Source: an uncultured Muribaculaceae bacterium (GTDB taxonomy: Bacteria > Bacteroidota > Bacteroidia > Bacteroidales > Muribaculaceae). Taken from it: DNA of 40,437 nt. The notes under the pieces were generated by a model. It searched no databases and was not told the origin of the DNA. It saw nothing but the letters and a program-made list of their open reading frames with translations. Positions 1-7,622 of the stretch are shown piece after piece (positions within the stretch are counted from its first letter, which is position 1; each line of letters starts with the position of its first letter). The stretch covers positions 1 through 40,437 of the forward strand of contig CAJTYH010000027.1 of the NCBI GenBank assembly GCA_910583675.1. The letters run 5' to 3'. Made by a program: the position numbers and the translations under genes.

Positions 1-95
1 TTAAAGTCAAGAAATCAATATTCAGCGAATAGAATTTCTTATGTTCTTAATTTCTTAATTTCTTAACTTCTCAATTTCTTGATTTCTTTTTTCTC
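1..95. repeat. Low-complexity TTTCTTAA-type repeat downstream of the sugar kinase
   Basis: About six imperfect copies of a 10-11 nt unit (TTTCTTAATT, TTTCTTAACT, TTCTCAATTT, TTTCTTGATT) run from about 34 to 90. They are preceded by an imperfect hairpin whose arms AAGAAAT (9-15) and ATTTCTT (34-40) enclose a shorter TATTC/GAATA pairing. The same unit reappears in both orientations at 30966-31084. It lies just past the 3' end of the minus-strand kinase and may act in transcription termination, but this is inference. Confidence 0.6.
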
Positions 96-101
96 TGAAA
101 T

Positions 102-1124
102 TCACCTTTGTACTCTTCCGTTGGCGTTGCCGCCGCAGAGGGCTTTTACCTCTGCTTCGGTGACATGGTTGAAGTCGCCGGGAATTGTATGCTTGAGGGC
201 TGAGGCTGCTACTGCAAACTCAAGTGCTTCCGCTTGGGTAGGCATCGTAAGCAGACCGTGGATCACACCACCGGAGAAACTGTCGCCACCACCTACGCGG
301 TCTATGATCGGATTTATGTCGTAGCGTTTGCTTTCATAAAATTCCTTGCCGTCGTAGATCATGGCCTTCCATCCGTTGTGGGTGGCCGAAAAGCTCTCCC
401 GCAGGGTGGAGATCACATATTTGAAGCCAAACTCCTCTGCCATGGCCTTGAATATGCCTTTATAGCCTTCGGCATTGGTGTCCCCGCTTTCCACGTCGGC
501 ATCTGGCTTGAAGCCGAGGCACAGCTCGGCATCCTCCTCATTGCCTATGCAAACGTCCACATATTTCATCAGCGGACGCATTATTGACTGGGCTTTTTCC
601 TTTGTCCATAGCTTCTTGCGGAAGTTGAGGTCAACGCTTACCGTCACTCCGTGGCGTTTGGCGGCCTCGCATGCGATGCGTGTGAGCTGTGCTGCCTTGT
701 CGCTTATGGCCGGCGTGATGCCGCTCCAGTGAAACCACGATGCTCCCTCCATGATGGTATCGAAGTCAAAGTCCTGTGGATCCGCCTCGGCAATCGCGGA
801 ATGGGCACGGTCGTAAATCACTTTCGATGGACGCATGGATGCTCCGGTCTCGCAATAATATATGCCGACACGGTCACCCCCTCTGGCTATGTGGTCGGTC
901 TTTACGCCATATCGGCGCAAGGCGTTCAGTGCGGACTGACCTATCTCATGTTCCGGCAATTTTGTGATGAAATATGCTTCGTGACCGTAATTGGCACAGC
1001 TTACCGCCACATTGGCTTCTCCTCCTCCCCAGATAACGTCGAATGAATCAACTTGCACGAAACGGTTGCATCCCGCAGGGGAAAGCCGGAGCATTATCTC
1101 TCCAAGAGTTACTATTTTGCTCAT
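102..1124 (-). CDS. kdgK: PfkB-family sugar kinase, probable 2-dehydro-3-deoxygluconokinase
   Basis: This 340-residue cytoplasmic kinase probably phosphorylates 2-keto-3-deoxygluconate to KDPG in hexuronate breakdown. The N-terminus carries the GEIMLRLSP and GGGEANVA motifs of the ribokinase fold (substrate and lid region). The C-terminal signature DRVGGGDSFSGG, about residues 276-287, supplies the anion hole and catalytic Asp; it has GGGD where many relatives have GAGD. Length matches KdgK enzymes, and the overall sequence resembles Bacteroidales proteins annotated as KdgK. Other PfkB substrates such as fructose or tagatose cannot be excluded without a structural alignment. The start at 1124 lies about 95 nt downstream of a good minus-strand promoter (1220-1250). 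It is divergent from pyrD and no operon partner is visible inside the window. A GH115 glucuronidase elsewhere in the window would yield uronic acids that feed this pathway, an indirect link only. Confidence 0.85.
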   Translation of the reverse strand: MSKIVTLGEIMLRLSPAGCNRFVQVDSFDVIWGGGEANVAVSCANYGHEAYFITKLPEHEIGQSALNALRRYGVKTDHIARGGDRVGIYYCETGASMRPSKVIYDRAHSAIAEADPQDFDFDTIMEGASWFHWSGITPAISDKAAQLTRIACEAAKRHGVTVSVDLNFRKKLWTKEKAQSIMRPLMKYVDVCIGNEEDAELCLGFKPDADVESGDTNAEGYKGIFKAMAEEFGFKYVISTLRESFSATHNGWKAMIYDGKEFYESKRYDINPIIDRVGGGDSFSGGVIHGLLTMPTQAEALEFAVAASALKHTIPGDFNHVTEAEVKALCGGNANGRVQR

Positions 1125-1195
1125 GGTAAAATATTATGTTCAAGTATAATGTCGTTGCTTGCAATCTGTTGGATCGCCTTGAATTTCAAGTTACA

Positions 1196-1210
1196 ATGAT
1201 CATTGATCAT
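1196..1210. promoter_or_regulatory. Palindrome at the kdgK transcription start, possible operator
   Basis: The 15-nt perfect palindrome ATGATCATTGATCAT holds two TGATCA half-sites. It sits just downstream of the predicted kdgK start of transcription (about 1213 on the minus strand). The position suits a repressor operator. No regulator is encoded nearby, so the role is inferred. Confidence 0.35.
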
Positions 1211-1219
1211 ATTTTGATT

Positions 1220-1250
1220 CAAAGTTACAAAAAAACGCTCTTCCCGACAA
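1220..1250 (-). promoter_or_regulatory. Bacteroidota-type promoter for kdgK
   Basis: On the minus strand TTG (1250-1248), a 20-nt spacer, then TAACTTTG (1227-1220) matches the Bacteroidota housekeeping consensus TTTG-N19/20-TAnnTTTG. Transcription would begin near 1213, giving a leader of about 90 nt before the kinase ATG. Confidence 0.75.
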
Positions 1251-1297
1251 AGATTTTGCACTTCGGTTTTGAAACGGCGGACAAGGTAGGCTCATCC

Positions 1298-1328
1298 TTG
1301 TCGCTTCTAAAGAAATTGAGTAACTTTG
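1298..1328 (+). promoter_or_regulatory. Bacteroidota-type promoter for pyrD
   Basis: TTG (1298-1300), a 20-nt spacer and TAACTTTG (1321-1328) fit the phylum consensus. Transcription should start near 1333-1336, which rules out the longer pyrD reading frame opening at 1136 and supports ATG 1346 or 1352. Confidence 0.8.
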
Positions 1329-1345
1329 CGTCATTCAAAATAAAC

Positions 1346-2275
1346 ATGATTATGGCAGACAATTTCACACCGGATACCCGGGTTTGCATAGGCAAGCTGA
1401 ATCTGAAGAACCCTGTGCTTACCGCATCCGGAACATTCGGATATGGGGAGGAATTCACGGATTTCATGGATCTTGGATCCATAGGTGGATTCATTGTGAA
1501 GGGTACCACTCTCAACCATAGGGAGGGCAACCCTTATCCTCGCATGGTAGAGACACCGTCGGGGATGCTGAATGCCGTGGGTTTGCAGAACAAAGGTGTG
1601 GACTATTTCATTGACAAGATCTATCCGCGCATCATAGGCTTCGGTTCCGAGCCGATTGTAAACGTATCCGGGGCATCTGTAGGAGATTACGTTGAGGTGT
1701 GTCGTCGTCTCCAGGAAAGATGTCCGATGATCAAGGCTATCGAAGTCAATATTTCATGTCCGAATGTAAAGCAGGGGGGGATGGCATTCGGCACCACATG
1801 TGACGGGGCTGCCGAGGTCACGCGTGCAGTACGGGATGCGTGGGACGGCACTCTGATCGTAAAGCTGTCTCCGAATGTCACGGATATCGTATCCATCGCC
1901 CGTGCCGTCGAGGATCAAGGTGCGGACTCCGTTTCGTTGATCAATACGTTGCTTGGAATGGCGGTGGACGTGGAGCGCCGCCGACCGTACCTGTCTACCG
2001 TGACAGGGGGGCTTTCCGGGCCTGCTGTGCGTCCGGTTGCTGTCAGGATGGTATGGCAGGTGGCCAAAGCGGTAAAAATACCGGTGATAGGTCTGGGTGG
2101 CATAATGAATGGTCGCGATGCTTTGGAGTTCATCATGGCCGGTGCAACCGCCGTTGAAATAGGCACGGCTAACTTCATTGATCCGGCTGCTCCGGAGCAT
2201 ATCGCCCGGGAAATAACGGATTATCTGGTGCGCAACAATATTCCGTCCATAGACGATATTCGCGGTATAATCTGA
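1346..2275 (+). CDS. pyrD: Dihydroorotate dehydrogenase, class 1B-like catalytic subunit
   Basis: It oxidises dihydroorotate to orotate in de novo pyrimidine synthesis, using FMN. Visible motifs include NPVLTASGTFGYGEEF near the N-terminus, the ISCPN segment holding the class 1 catalytic Cys, KLSPNVTD, and the phosphate-binding IGLGGI followed by EIGTANF at the C-terminus. From ATG 1346 (MIMADN) the protein is about 309 residues, the usual class 1B length; 1352 is an equally good start. The frame is open back to 1136, but those 70 residues are unlike the family and lie upstream of the predicted promoter. Class 1B enzymes work with the FAD/iron-sulfur subunit PyrK, often encoded next door; no pyrK is adjacent here. 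The gene ends in a strong hairpin shared with the convergent sigma factor gene. Confidence 0.93.
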   Translation: MIMADNFTPDTRVCIGKLNLKNPVLTASGTFGYGEEFTDFMDLGSIGGFIVKGTTLNHREGNPYPRMVETPSGMLNAVGLQNKGVDYFIDKIYPRIIGFGSEPIVNVSGASVGDYVEVCRRLQERCPMIKAIEVNISCPNVKQGGMAFGTTCDGAAEVTRAVRDAWDGTLIVKLSPNVTDIVSIARAVEDQGADSVSLINTLLGMAVDVERRRPYLSTVTGGLSGPAVRPVAVRMVWQVAKAVKIPVIGLGGIMNGRDALEFIMAGATAVEIGTANFIDPAAPEHIAREITDYLVRNNIPSIDDIRGII

Positions 2276-2304
2276 CATTTGCCTTAAGACATAATAAAGA
2301 AACT

Positions 2305-2351
2305 CATCATGCCCTCCCAATGAACTGATAATTCATTGGGAGGGCATGATG
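2305..2351. terminator. Bidirectional terminator between pyrD and the ECF sigma gene
   Basis: A perfect 20-bp inverted repeat (2305-2324 with 2332-2351) with a 7-nt loop lies between two convergent genes. The arms are GC-rich in the middle, and the plus strand continues into CATTTCTTT. Confidence 0.85.
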
Positions 2352-2380
2352 CATTTCTTTGCAAGGAAAATGCTGAGAAG

Positions 2381-2971
2381 TCAGCGGGTGAGGACGATGT
2401 TGTTGTCCTGTGCTATGCGGCGCATGTTGAGCACGGCATAGCGCATGCGGCCGAGCGCGGTATTGATGCTGACGCCGGTGGTCTCGGCGATCTCCTTGAA
2501 GCTCATGTCTCGGTAAAAGCGCATCTCAAGCACTTCGCGCTGTGAGTCGGGCAGCGATTGCATGATGCGGCGCACGTCGGTATTGATCTGGCATGTAACA
2601 AGCAGATCTTCAACGTTTTCTTCGCTGAGGTCGCGGCGGTTGAGCACGTCTGTCTCGTCTTGATCTACGGAAACGGTGTTTTCGCTCTTTTCCTGACGGA
2701 AATAATCTATGATGAGATTGTGCGCTATGCGGGTAAGCCATGCCGAGAACTTGCCGGTATCGGTGTACCTTCCCTGTTTTATGGTCATAATGGCTTTCAC
2801 GAATGTCTCCTGAAAGATATCGTCGGCCACATCTTTGTTTTTTATGATGTTAAGAATGTAATTGAACACGCGGTTTTGATGCCGGCGAAGCAGGGTGTCA
2901 AAAGCCTGATTGTCGCCGTTGGCATAAGCCTTTACCAACATTTCGTCGGTTTTACGTGATATGTCCTGCAT
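2381..2971 (-). CDS. ECF-type RNA polymerase sigma factor (sigma-70 family)
   Basis: This 196-residue protein has the two-domain layout of ECF sigma factors. Region 2 covers about residues 25-95, with DIFQETFVKAI and the -10 recognition segment FSAWLTRIAHNLIIDYFR. Region 4 covers about 130-185, with LPDSQREVLEMRFYRDMSFKEIAE and a helix-turn-helix running TTGVSINTALGRMRYA. It directs RNA polymerase to a dedicated promoter set. No anti-sigma gene is adjacent; the only FecR anti-sigma in the window is 12.5 kb away. It lies just beyond the 3' end of the T9SS operon. In Porphyromonas gingivalis an ECF factor (SigP) controls por genes, so a comparable role is possible but not shown by sequence alone. 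It is transcribed from a good promoter at 3114-3144 with a leader of about 135 nt. Confidence 0.92.
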   Translation of the reverse strand: MQDISRKTDEMLVKAYANGDNQAFDTLLRRHQNRVFNYILNIIKNKDVADDIFQETFVKAIMTIKQGRYTDTGKFSAWLTRIAHNLIIDYFRQEKSENTVSVDQDETDVLNRRDLSEENVEDLLVTCQINTDVRRIMQSLPDSQREVLEMRFYRDMSFKEIAETTGVSINTALGRMRYAVLNMRRIAQDNNIVLTR

Positions 2972-3113
2972 TGTGCTTGTGTGATTTTAGAGATTAAGTA
3001 GAAGTTTCAACAATAGGCAGTAAAAGTTTTAGTTAGTATTTTATGGCGGATATGATGAAAGAGTATCACCTCAATTGTCAAATTGAAAAATATCCATTTG
3101 TTATTCTCTAAGG

Positions 3114-3144
3114 CAAAGGTAGAAAAACTTTTTGAGACTGCCAA
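3114..3144 (-). promoter_or_regulatory. Bacteroidota-type promoter for the ECF sigma gene
   Basis: On the minus strand TTG (3144-3142), a 20-nt spacer and TACCTTTG (3121-3114) fit the housekeeping consensus. The stretch 2972-3449 otherwise shows no convincing gene; small frames at 3101-3313 (minus) and the early part of 3327-3449 (plus) have no recognisable content. Confidence 0.75.
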
Positions 3145-3449
3145 ACATGAATTCCTCTAATTTACATTTTTTATAGAGAAGAATGCAATAAAGTATCATG
3201 CCAGGCGTTGACCAAATCTCTTTTTCAGGACGTAGACGGCATACATAGGGATGATATATGCCGTTTCCTGTAATTTTGATGGGATAAGATAAAAAGTTAA
3301 GATATTTAATCATTTAACACACTAAAATGGATTTCCAGGCGTTATATATAAGGACGCTCAAAAGACGGCTCTCAGGCCGGATCATGGCCAAATCCTTGCC
3401 TATTGTGCTGTCCGTTTCTTATCCCCCATTCATCAACTTTTATGTGCCT

Positions 3450-3626
3450 ATGAAAAATTTCTCTACTCCTTTAAAGACAGACGGAATGCCGACCTCTACT
3501 GACGAGAACTACCGACGAAAGCCGTCGCCCAAGAAATCTACATTGGCGATGCTGCGTCAATTTGCACGCACCTATAGTTGTGCGTCCTCTCTTCCGCCGA
3601 CTCTTGGCAGCTTTATCGCAAATTGA
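3450..3626 (+). CDS. Small protein with a C-terminal RQFARTYS...LPPTLGSFIAN motif, function unknown
   Basis: This is a 58-residue frame from ATG 3450 (MKNFSTPLK). The same frame is open back to 3327, with other Met codons at 3327 and 3384, so the start is uncertain. It ends in a basic and then semi-conserved tail: KPSPKKSTLAMLRQFARTY, then LPPTLGSFIAN. From memory, many short Bacteroidales hypothetical proteins end in a similar pattern (L..RQFAR.Y......LP..LG..I.N); this is recollection, not a search. A strong intrinsic terminator begins 22 nt after the stop and no plus-strand gene follows for 7.5 kb, so the locus looks monocistronic. No signal peptide or membrane segment is seen. I cannot assign a function. 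Confidence 0.55.
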   Translation: MKNFSTPLKTDGMPTSTDENYRRKPSPKKSTLAMLRQFARTYSCASSLPPTLGSFIAN

Positions 3627-3648
3627 CCACATTCGTGAAATCTTACTA

Positions 3649-3683
3649 CCTCCCTGAAGAATGCTTCAGGGAGGTTTTGTTTT
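3649..3683 (+). terminator. Intrinsic terminator after the small ORF
   Basis: An 11-bp perfect stem (CCTCCCTGAAG, 3649-3659, with 3664-3674) and an AATG loop are followed directly by TTTTGTTTT on the plus strand. The remaining 3684-3844 stretch holds only the T9SS operon terminator. Confidence 0.9.
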
Positions 3684-3756
3684 GTGGATTACCTCTCTTC
3701 AAGAAGTCCGCGCTGTCAGATTATCAGGGGTTTCAGCTCGGAATTATGCAATGGAA

Positions 3757-3791
3757 AAAGTCCGCGTTGCCAGTGACTGGAAGCGGACTTT
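3757..3791 (-). terminator. Probable terminator of the T9SS operon
   Basis: Outer arms AAAGTCCGC (3757-3765) and GCGGACTTT (3783-3791) enclose an inner CCAGT/ACTGG pairing. Read on the minus strand it ends in CTTTTTCC, about 55 nt past the gldN stop. The word AAGTCCGCG also occurs just upstream near 3706, giving a short local repeat. Confidence 0.65.
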
Positions 3792-3844
3792 ATCGTATCG
3801 CGGGGTTTCCGCGTGAAATGTGACAAGTGGGGAATCGGGGAGTG

Positions 3845-5023
3845 TTATTTGCGGCGGCGCACCGAGCGCACGGCATTGTTTGAATTGGACTTTATGGCCT
3901 TGGGCTTTGAGGCGCGGGCTTTCTTGGGCTTGGCCTCCTTTTTCTTTGTGGTGGCCTTTCCACGGCTGCCGCGTGTGGTACGCGTTACTTTTTCCTCAGC
4001 CTGGTCGCTTGCCCCGTCACGTGCCGCTATCCCTTCGGCTTCAGCGGCTTTGGCTTCCGCCTCTGCTTCGGCTGCCTCGCGGGCTTCACGTGCGGCAATC
4101 ACCTCCTCGCGGGATGGAACCCATATGTTCTTGTCGAACGTATCCAGACGGTTCTGTATGCTGTCCTGCGCCCGTTTGCGGTCGTCGGGATCGGGAAACA
4201 TCTGCATCATTGACTTGTTGGTGAGGTTGCGGGTCTTGTATATGTCGCCGTCATACATCGTAAGGGTAAAAAAGTCGTCGTATGTGTATTTGGGCAGATT
4301 GTTGTCGTCGTCAATGAAGATGTACTGTTGTGCAAGATACGGCCGGATGTCCTGCAGTTTGATCCAGAACATGGGATACCGCACAGCCTCACCGCCGAAA
4401 TCGTCGGAACGGTGAAGAACGGGGCAGAGGGCTTCCACCGCACGCTTGGTCTTGTTGGTGCGCGAATCGAATTCCCATTTTTCGAGTATGTAATAGGAGA
4501 GTACCTCGTTGGCAGGCACGTCGCTTTCCTCTATTGTGAACTTCGGGTTCTTTTCGGTGGAGCCTTTCGCATCAGCGTATAGTACGTGGAAGCGGTCAAG
4601 CATGTCGCGAACCTTGATGCGATACTGGTCTGTGAAGATCTCCTTGCCGTCCAGATATTCGTAGGCCGGGATCTGGTTGTCGGCAAGCAGCCGCATTATT
4701 ATGCGGAAGAGGTTTTCCTGGCCGTCCACAACCTCCTCGGGATAATAGAGGGAGGCGTTCTTGGGGTTGTCAAGTTCAAGGTCGCGATATATCACACGCA
4801 TCCACATCTTGTCGGCATCGCTTGTCTGATTGGATTTATAGAATTCCTGCATGCGATCAGTCACGCCCGGAGCCTGTTGGGCTGCCGCGTTGCCACGGCG
4901 GTCGTCGGCACCGCGCCGGCGCACGATGGTGCTGCTTGACGAGGCATCGTCCTGTGCGAATCCTCCAAGCACCGTAGAGGTTACGGTGAGGGCTGCGATG
5001 GCATATTTGGTTAACAACTTCAT
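3845..5023 (-). CDS. gldN: Type IX secretion system ring protein GldN/PorN
   Basis: GldN is a periplasmic T9SS component that associates with the GldK lipoprotein ring beneath the outer membrane. From ATG 5023 the product is 392 residues and opens with a signal peptide (MKLLTKYAIAALTVTSTVLGGFAQ). The frame continues 19 codons upstream, but that stretch would precede the signal peptide. The core carries the GldN-type segments WMRVIYRDLELDNPKNASLYYP, ENLFRIIMRLL and EKWEFD. After about residue 295 comes an Ala/Glu-rich, probably helical stretch and then a strongly basic Lys/Arg-rich tail to the end, which looks longer than in characterised GldN/PorN. It is the last gene of porT-porP-gldKLMN, with 60 nt between it and gldM, and is followed by a hairpin terminator. 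Confidence 0.92.
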   Translation of the reverse strand: MKLLTKYAIAALTVTSTVLGGFAQDDASSSSTIVRRRGADDRRGNAAAQQAPGVTDRMQEFYKSNQTSDADKMWMRVIYRDLELDNPKNASLYYPEEVVDGQENLFRIIMRLLADNQIPAYEYLDGKEIFTDQYRIKVRDMLDRFHVLYADAKGSTEKNPKFTIEESDVPANEVLSYYILEKWEFDSRTNKTKRAVEALCPVLHRSDDFGGEAVRYPMFWIKLQDIRPYLAQQYIFIDDDNNLPKYTYDDFFTLTMYDGDIYKTRNLTNKSMMQMFPDPDDRKRAQDSIQNRLDTFDKNIWVPSREEVIAAREAREAAEAEAEAKAAEAEGIAARDGASDQAEEKVTRTTRGSRGKATTKKKEAKPKKARASKPKAIKSNSNNAVRSVRRRK

Positions 5024-5083
5024 GTCGATATGGTAGGTTGTATGATTAGTCTTTCGATTTGAAATATCGGAGAGGAGCATGGG

Positions 5084-6652
5084 TCAGTTCACGATCACCT
5101 CTATAGGGGCGAGGTCGCGGGTGATGCCGTCGGGACCCGTGGCTTTGACACGGCTTATATAGAACCGTTTGCCACGGCTGAGACGTCTGAATGAATCTTT
5201 TTGGCGCTGTGAGAATTTTGCGCCGTCGGAGACTTCCGGTATGGCATTGCCCATGGAGTCAAAGAACACTGTCTCGAAACTGAGAACGTTGAATTGGATG
5301 TTCAGCAGATCGTCGTCTATAGCCGCCTCTATGCCGGGCGCATTCACAAGCTGAGCCTTGGCCAACCCGCGTCCGCCTCCTTTGTAGTGGGAGGTATTTC
5401 CATTGTTGTCCTGGAATGCGATGTAGGGGGTTGGATCGGGCAATTTGCGAACGCGGAACTTGGTCTCCGACATTTTCATCGGTCGGCCGTCCATTTCGGC
5501 GCTCACGCTTACTACGGCCTCCTCACCCACTTTGGAGGGGTGAGCAACCCAATGGTCGCCGTTGCGGGTCAATGTGCCGTTGGTCATGGAGGCGCTTACG
5601 GTGCTGTTGGCAACGCCCGGCACAGATATGGAGATAGGGTTGTCGATTCCGGCGTAAAGCACGTTCATCATCGTGGCTGATACGGTGGCGGTAGGTTCGA
5701 TTACCGTATAGCTTGACTGGAACGGATGGCGTGTCACGCTGCCGTCGCCGTGAGGCACCTCAAGGTATCCCTTATAGTCGAATGTGCCGGTCGCACCGGG
5801 ATTGAGTTCGTAAAGTCCGTGGTCGTTGGCAAGTTTGTTGCCGTTGACATATATCTCCGGACGCGCCGTGGTATCTACGGCGGCAAGCACGATATTTGCC
5901 GAGTAGCGCCCGCCACGCATCACGAAGCGGCTCTGCGGTATCACGAATGCGTTGAGTTCGTTGACTCGCACGTCTCCTGCGTCAACGTTTGCCAAGAGTG
6001 TCTGCAATGCCTCTCCTTCGGCATATTTGACATCGTTCTGCAGTTTTGTAAGGAGGGTAACAGCAGCCACTACAGGCTGGGTATTGAATTTGGATTCCTC
6101 CCAAGACTGTTTACCCAGGGTGCCTTTGCTGAGCACAGGATCTGTAGACAGTGCCGTTTCGATGCTTTTTCGCTTCACGGAATCAGCCATCAGCGAACCG
6201 ATGTATGTGCGGTATGCCTCTATTGCCGTGCGCAGTTTCTTGCCTTGCGGATCAGGCCCGGAAAGCATCACAACGGCGGCAGCCTCAAGGTCGTCACGAT
6301 TAAGTATGTTGTTAACGTCGGCATCGTTTCCGTCGGCTTTTCGCACGATGAGTTGCTTGAGGGAGTCTATGCGTAGATAGATTCCATCCGTAACCCGACG
6401 CACTTCGGTGGCCTTGTCATACCATTTCTGTCCTTTGTCGGGGTTCTGCTTTGCAAATGCCTCAAGGGTATTGAGAATGGCTGCGTTGCGCTGCTCCACG
6501 TTGTTGTTGGTGCGCTTCAGACCCTCTTCCACTTGGGTGAACCCGTTGAGCACGTCGCTTGACACGTTCAGAGCCAGCATGGCAGTCAGGACGATATACA
6601 TTAAGTTTATCATCTTCTGACGTGGTGAAAGTCTTGTGTTGTTGCTGCCCAT
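5084..6652 (-). CDS. gldM: Type IX secretion/gliding motor protein GldM/PorM
   Basis: GldM is the inner-membrane-anchored periplasmic shaft of the T9SS motor. It pairs with GldL and transmits proton-motive-force energy to the outer-membrane complex. The 522-residue product starts MGSNNTRLSPRQKMINLMYI and has a single N-terminal membrane helix (about residues 14-33, LMYIVLTAMLALNVSSDVL). Family features include NGFTQVEEGLK just after the helix and a C-terminal part of beta-sandwich domains (GRYSANIVLAAVDTT, PISISVPGVA, KFRVRKLPDPTPYI). Length agrees with PorM/GldM. It sits 22 nt downstream of gldL in the same operon. No damage is seen. Confidence 0.95.
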   Translation of the reverse strand: MGSNNTRLSPRQKMINLMYIVLTAMLALNVSSDVLNGFTQVEEGLKRTNNNVEQRNAAILNTLEAFAKQNPDKGQKWYDKATEVRRVTDGIYLRIDSLKQLIVRKADGNDADVNNILNRDDLEAAAVVMLSGPDPQGKKLRTAIEAYRTYIGSLMADSVKRKSIETALSTDPVLSKGTLGKQSWEESKFNTQPVVAAVTLLTKLQNDVKYAEGEALQTLLANVDAGDVRVNELNAFVIPQSRFVMRGGRYSANIVLAAVDTTARPEIYVNGNKLANDHGLYELNPGATGTFDYKGYLEVPHGDGSVTRHPFQSSYTVIEPTATVSATMMNVLYAGIDNPISISVPGVANSTVSASMTNGTLTRNGDHWVAHPSKVGEEAVVSVSAEMDGRPMKMSETKFRVRKLPDPTPYIAFQDNNGNTSHYKGGGRGLAKAQLVNAPGIEAAIDDDLLNIQFNVLSFETVFFDSMGNAIPEVSDGAKFSQRQKDSFRRLSRGKRFYISRVKATGPDGITRDLAPIEVIVN

Positions 6653-6674
6653 ATGGAGTTCTTGTGGTTAGGGT

Positions 6675-7604
6675 TTACTTTTGGTCGGGAGTTGCCGGAG
6701 GTGTCTGCGGTGCCTGTGGCATCCCTTCCGGATTCATCATGGGACGGTACATGTTGATGGTCATGGCGGTGATCATCTTTTCGTACACGGAATTGAGCTG
6801 TTGCATGTAGCGGGCCATCTTTTCGGTCTCCGCGCAGTAGCGTGCGCTTGTCTCGGAGGATTTTTCATACATGTCGCGGATATCCTTTATGCCGCGGTTG
6901 ACGCTGTCTATGGCATCAAGCTGCGATGAGACGCCTTTTAGCTGTATCTCGTAGATGGTGTTGAGGCCGAGGATGTTGCGGTTGAGATCCTGCATCTGTT
7001 CCACATATCCGCGTGAACTTTCGGTGATGTTGGCCGAGTTTTCCGTGATGGCCCTGTAGGATTCCAACAGCACGTCGCTTACGTTGTTGAGTGAGCGTGT
7101 GGTGTCCTGAAGATGACGAAGCTCGTTTGTCATCTCCGTGATCTGGGTCAGATAGAGCTGGGTGGCATCTGTGACCTGTGCCATGACTTCCCCGGGTGAG
7201 GCGTTGGCTCCAAGCACCGGTGTGGGTATGTCGGCACGCGTGCCTTGTGTCTGGGCGGTGGTTTGTGCACCGGCGATGCCGCCGTTTATCACCACTCCGG
7301 AGGCATTCGCGCCATTGAAATCAGGACGATCCTCTGGATTGTCGGTGTCGAATACGGGAAACACGTTTTCCCACTTGTATTCGCGCGGCGGACGGTCAAA
7401 TGCGGTAAGCATGAACATGAGAACCTCTGTACCCATGCCGAGGGACAACAGGAAGTTGCCGCCCGGCAGGTGAAGGATCTTGAAGAGTGCTCCCCAGATC
7501 ACGATGGCCGCGCCGATGGAGTATGCGAAGTTGAAGAAACGCTGCCCTTTTTCGCTTGAGATGAAGGCGCTTATGCCACGTTTGTATGTTTTGAACTTTC
7601 CCAT
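6675..7604 (-). CDS. gldL: Type IX secretion/gliding motor protein GldL/PorL
   Basis: GldL is the inner-membrane proton channel partner of GldM. Two adjacent transmembrane helices occupy roughly residues 25-45 (NFAYSIGAAIVIWGALFKIL) and 50-70 (NFLLSLGMGTEVLMFMLTAF), separated by the characteristic HLPGG turn. The Glu in GTEVLMF is the conserved acidic residue expected within the second helix and implicated in proton flow. The C-terminal cytoplasmic part (about 130-295) is helical, with heptad-like repeats and many Thr/Asn/Ser. It ends in a Pro/Gln-rich tail. The length of 309 is typical. It lies 18 nt after gldK and 22 nt before gldM. Confidence 0.95.
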   Translation of the reverse strand: MGKFKTYKRGISAFISSEKGQRFFNFAYSIGAAIVIWGALFKILHLPGGNFLLSLGMGTEVLMFMLTAFDRPPREYKWENVFPVFDTDNPEDRPDFNGANASGVVINGGIAGAQTTAQTQGTRADIPTPVLGANASPGEVMAQVTDATQLYLTQITEMTNELRHLQDTTRSLNNVSDVLLESYRAITENSANITESSRGYVEQMQDLNRNILGLNTIYEIQLKGVSSQLDAIDSVNRGIKDIRDMYEKSSETSARYCAETEKMARYMQQLNSVYEKMITAMTINMYRPMMNPEGMPQAPQTPPATPDQK

Positions 7605-7622
7605 TGTATGCAGTAAAGTGGT

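Noticed and set aside
1136..1345. Upstream extension of the pyrD frame (70 codons)
   Set aside because: It precedes a well-placed promoter at 1298-1328 and its sequence is unlike the N-terminus of dihydroorotate dehydrogenases.
1754..2320. A 188-codon minus-strand frame
   Set aside because: It is antisense to pyrD and reads into the terminator; no protein-like pattern.
3101..3313. A 70-codon minus-strand frame upstream of the sigma gene
   Set aside because: It overlaps the predicted sigma promoter, has no recognisable content and no supporting signals.
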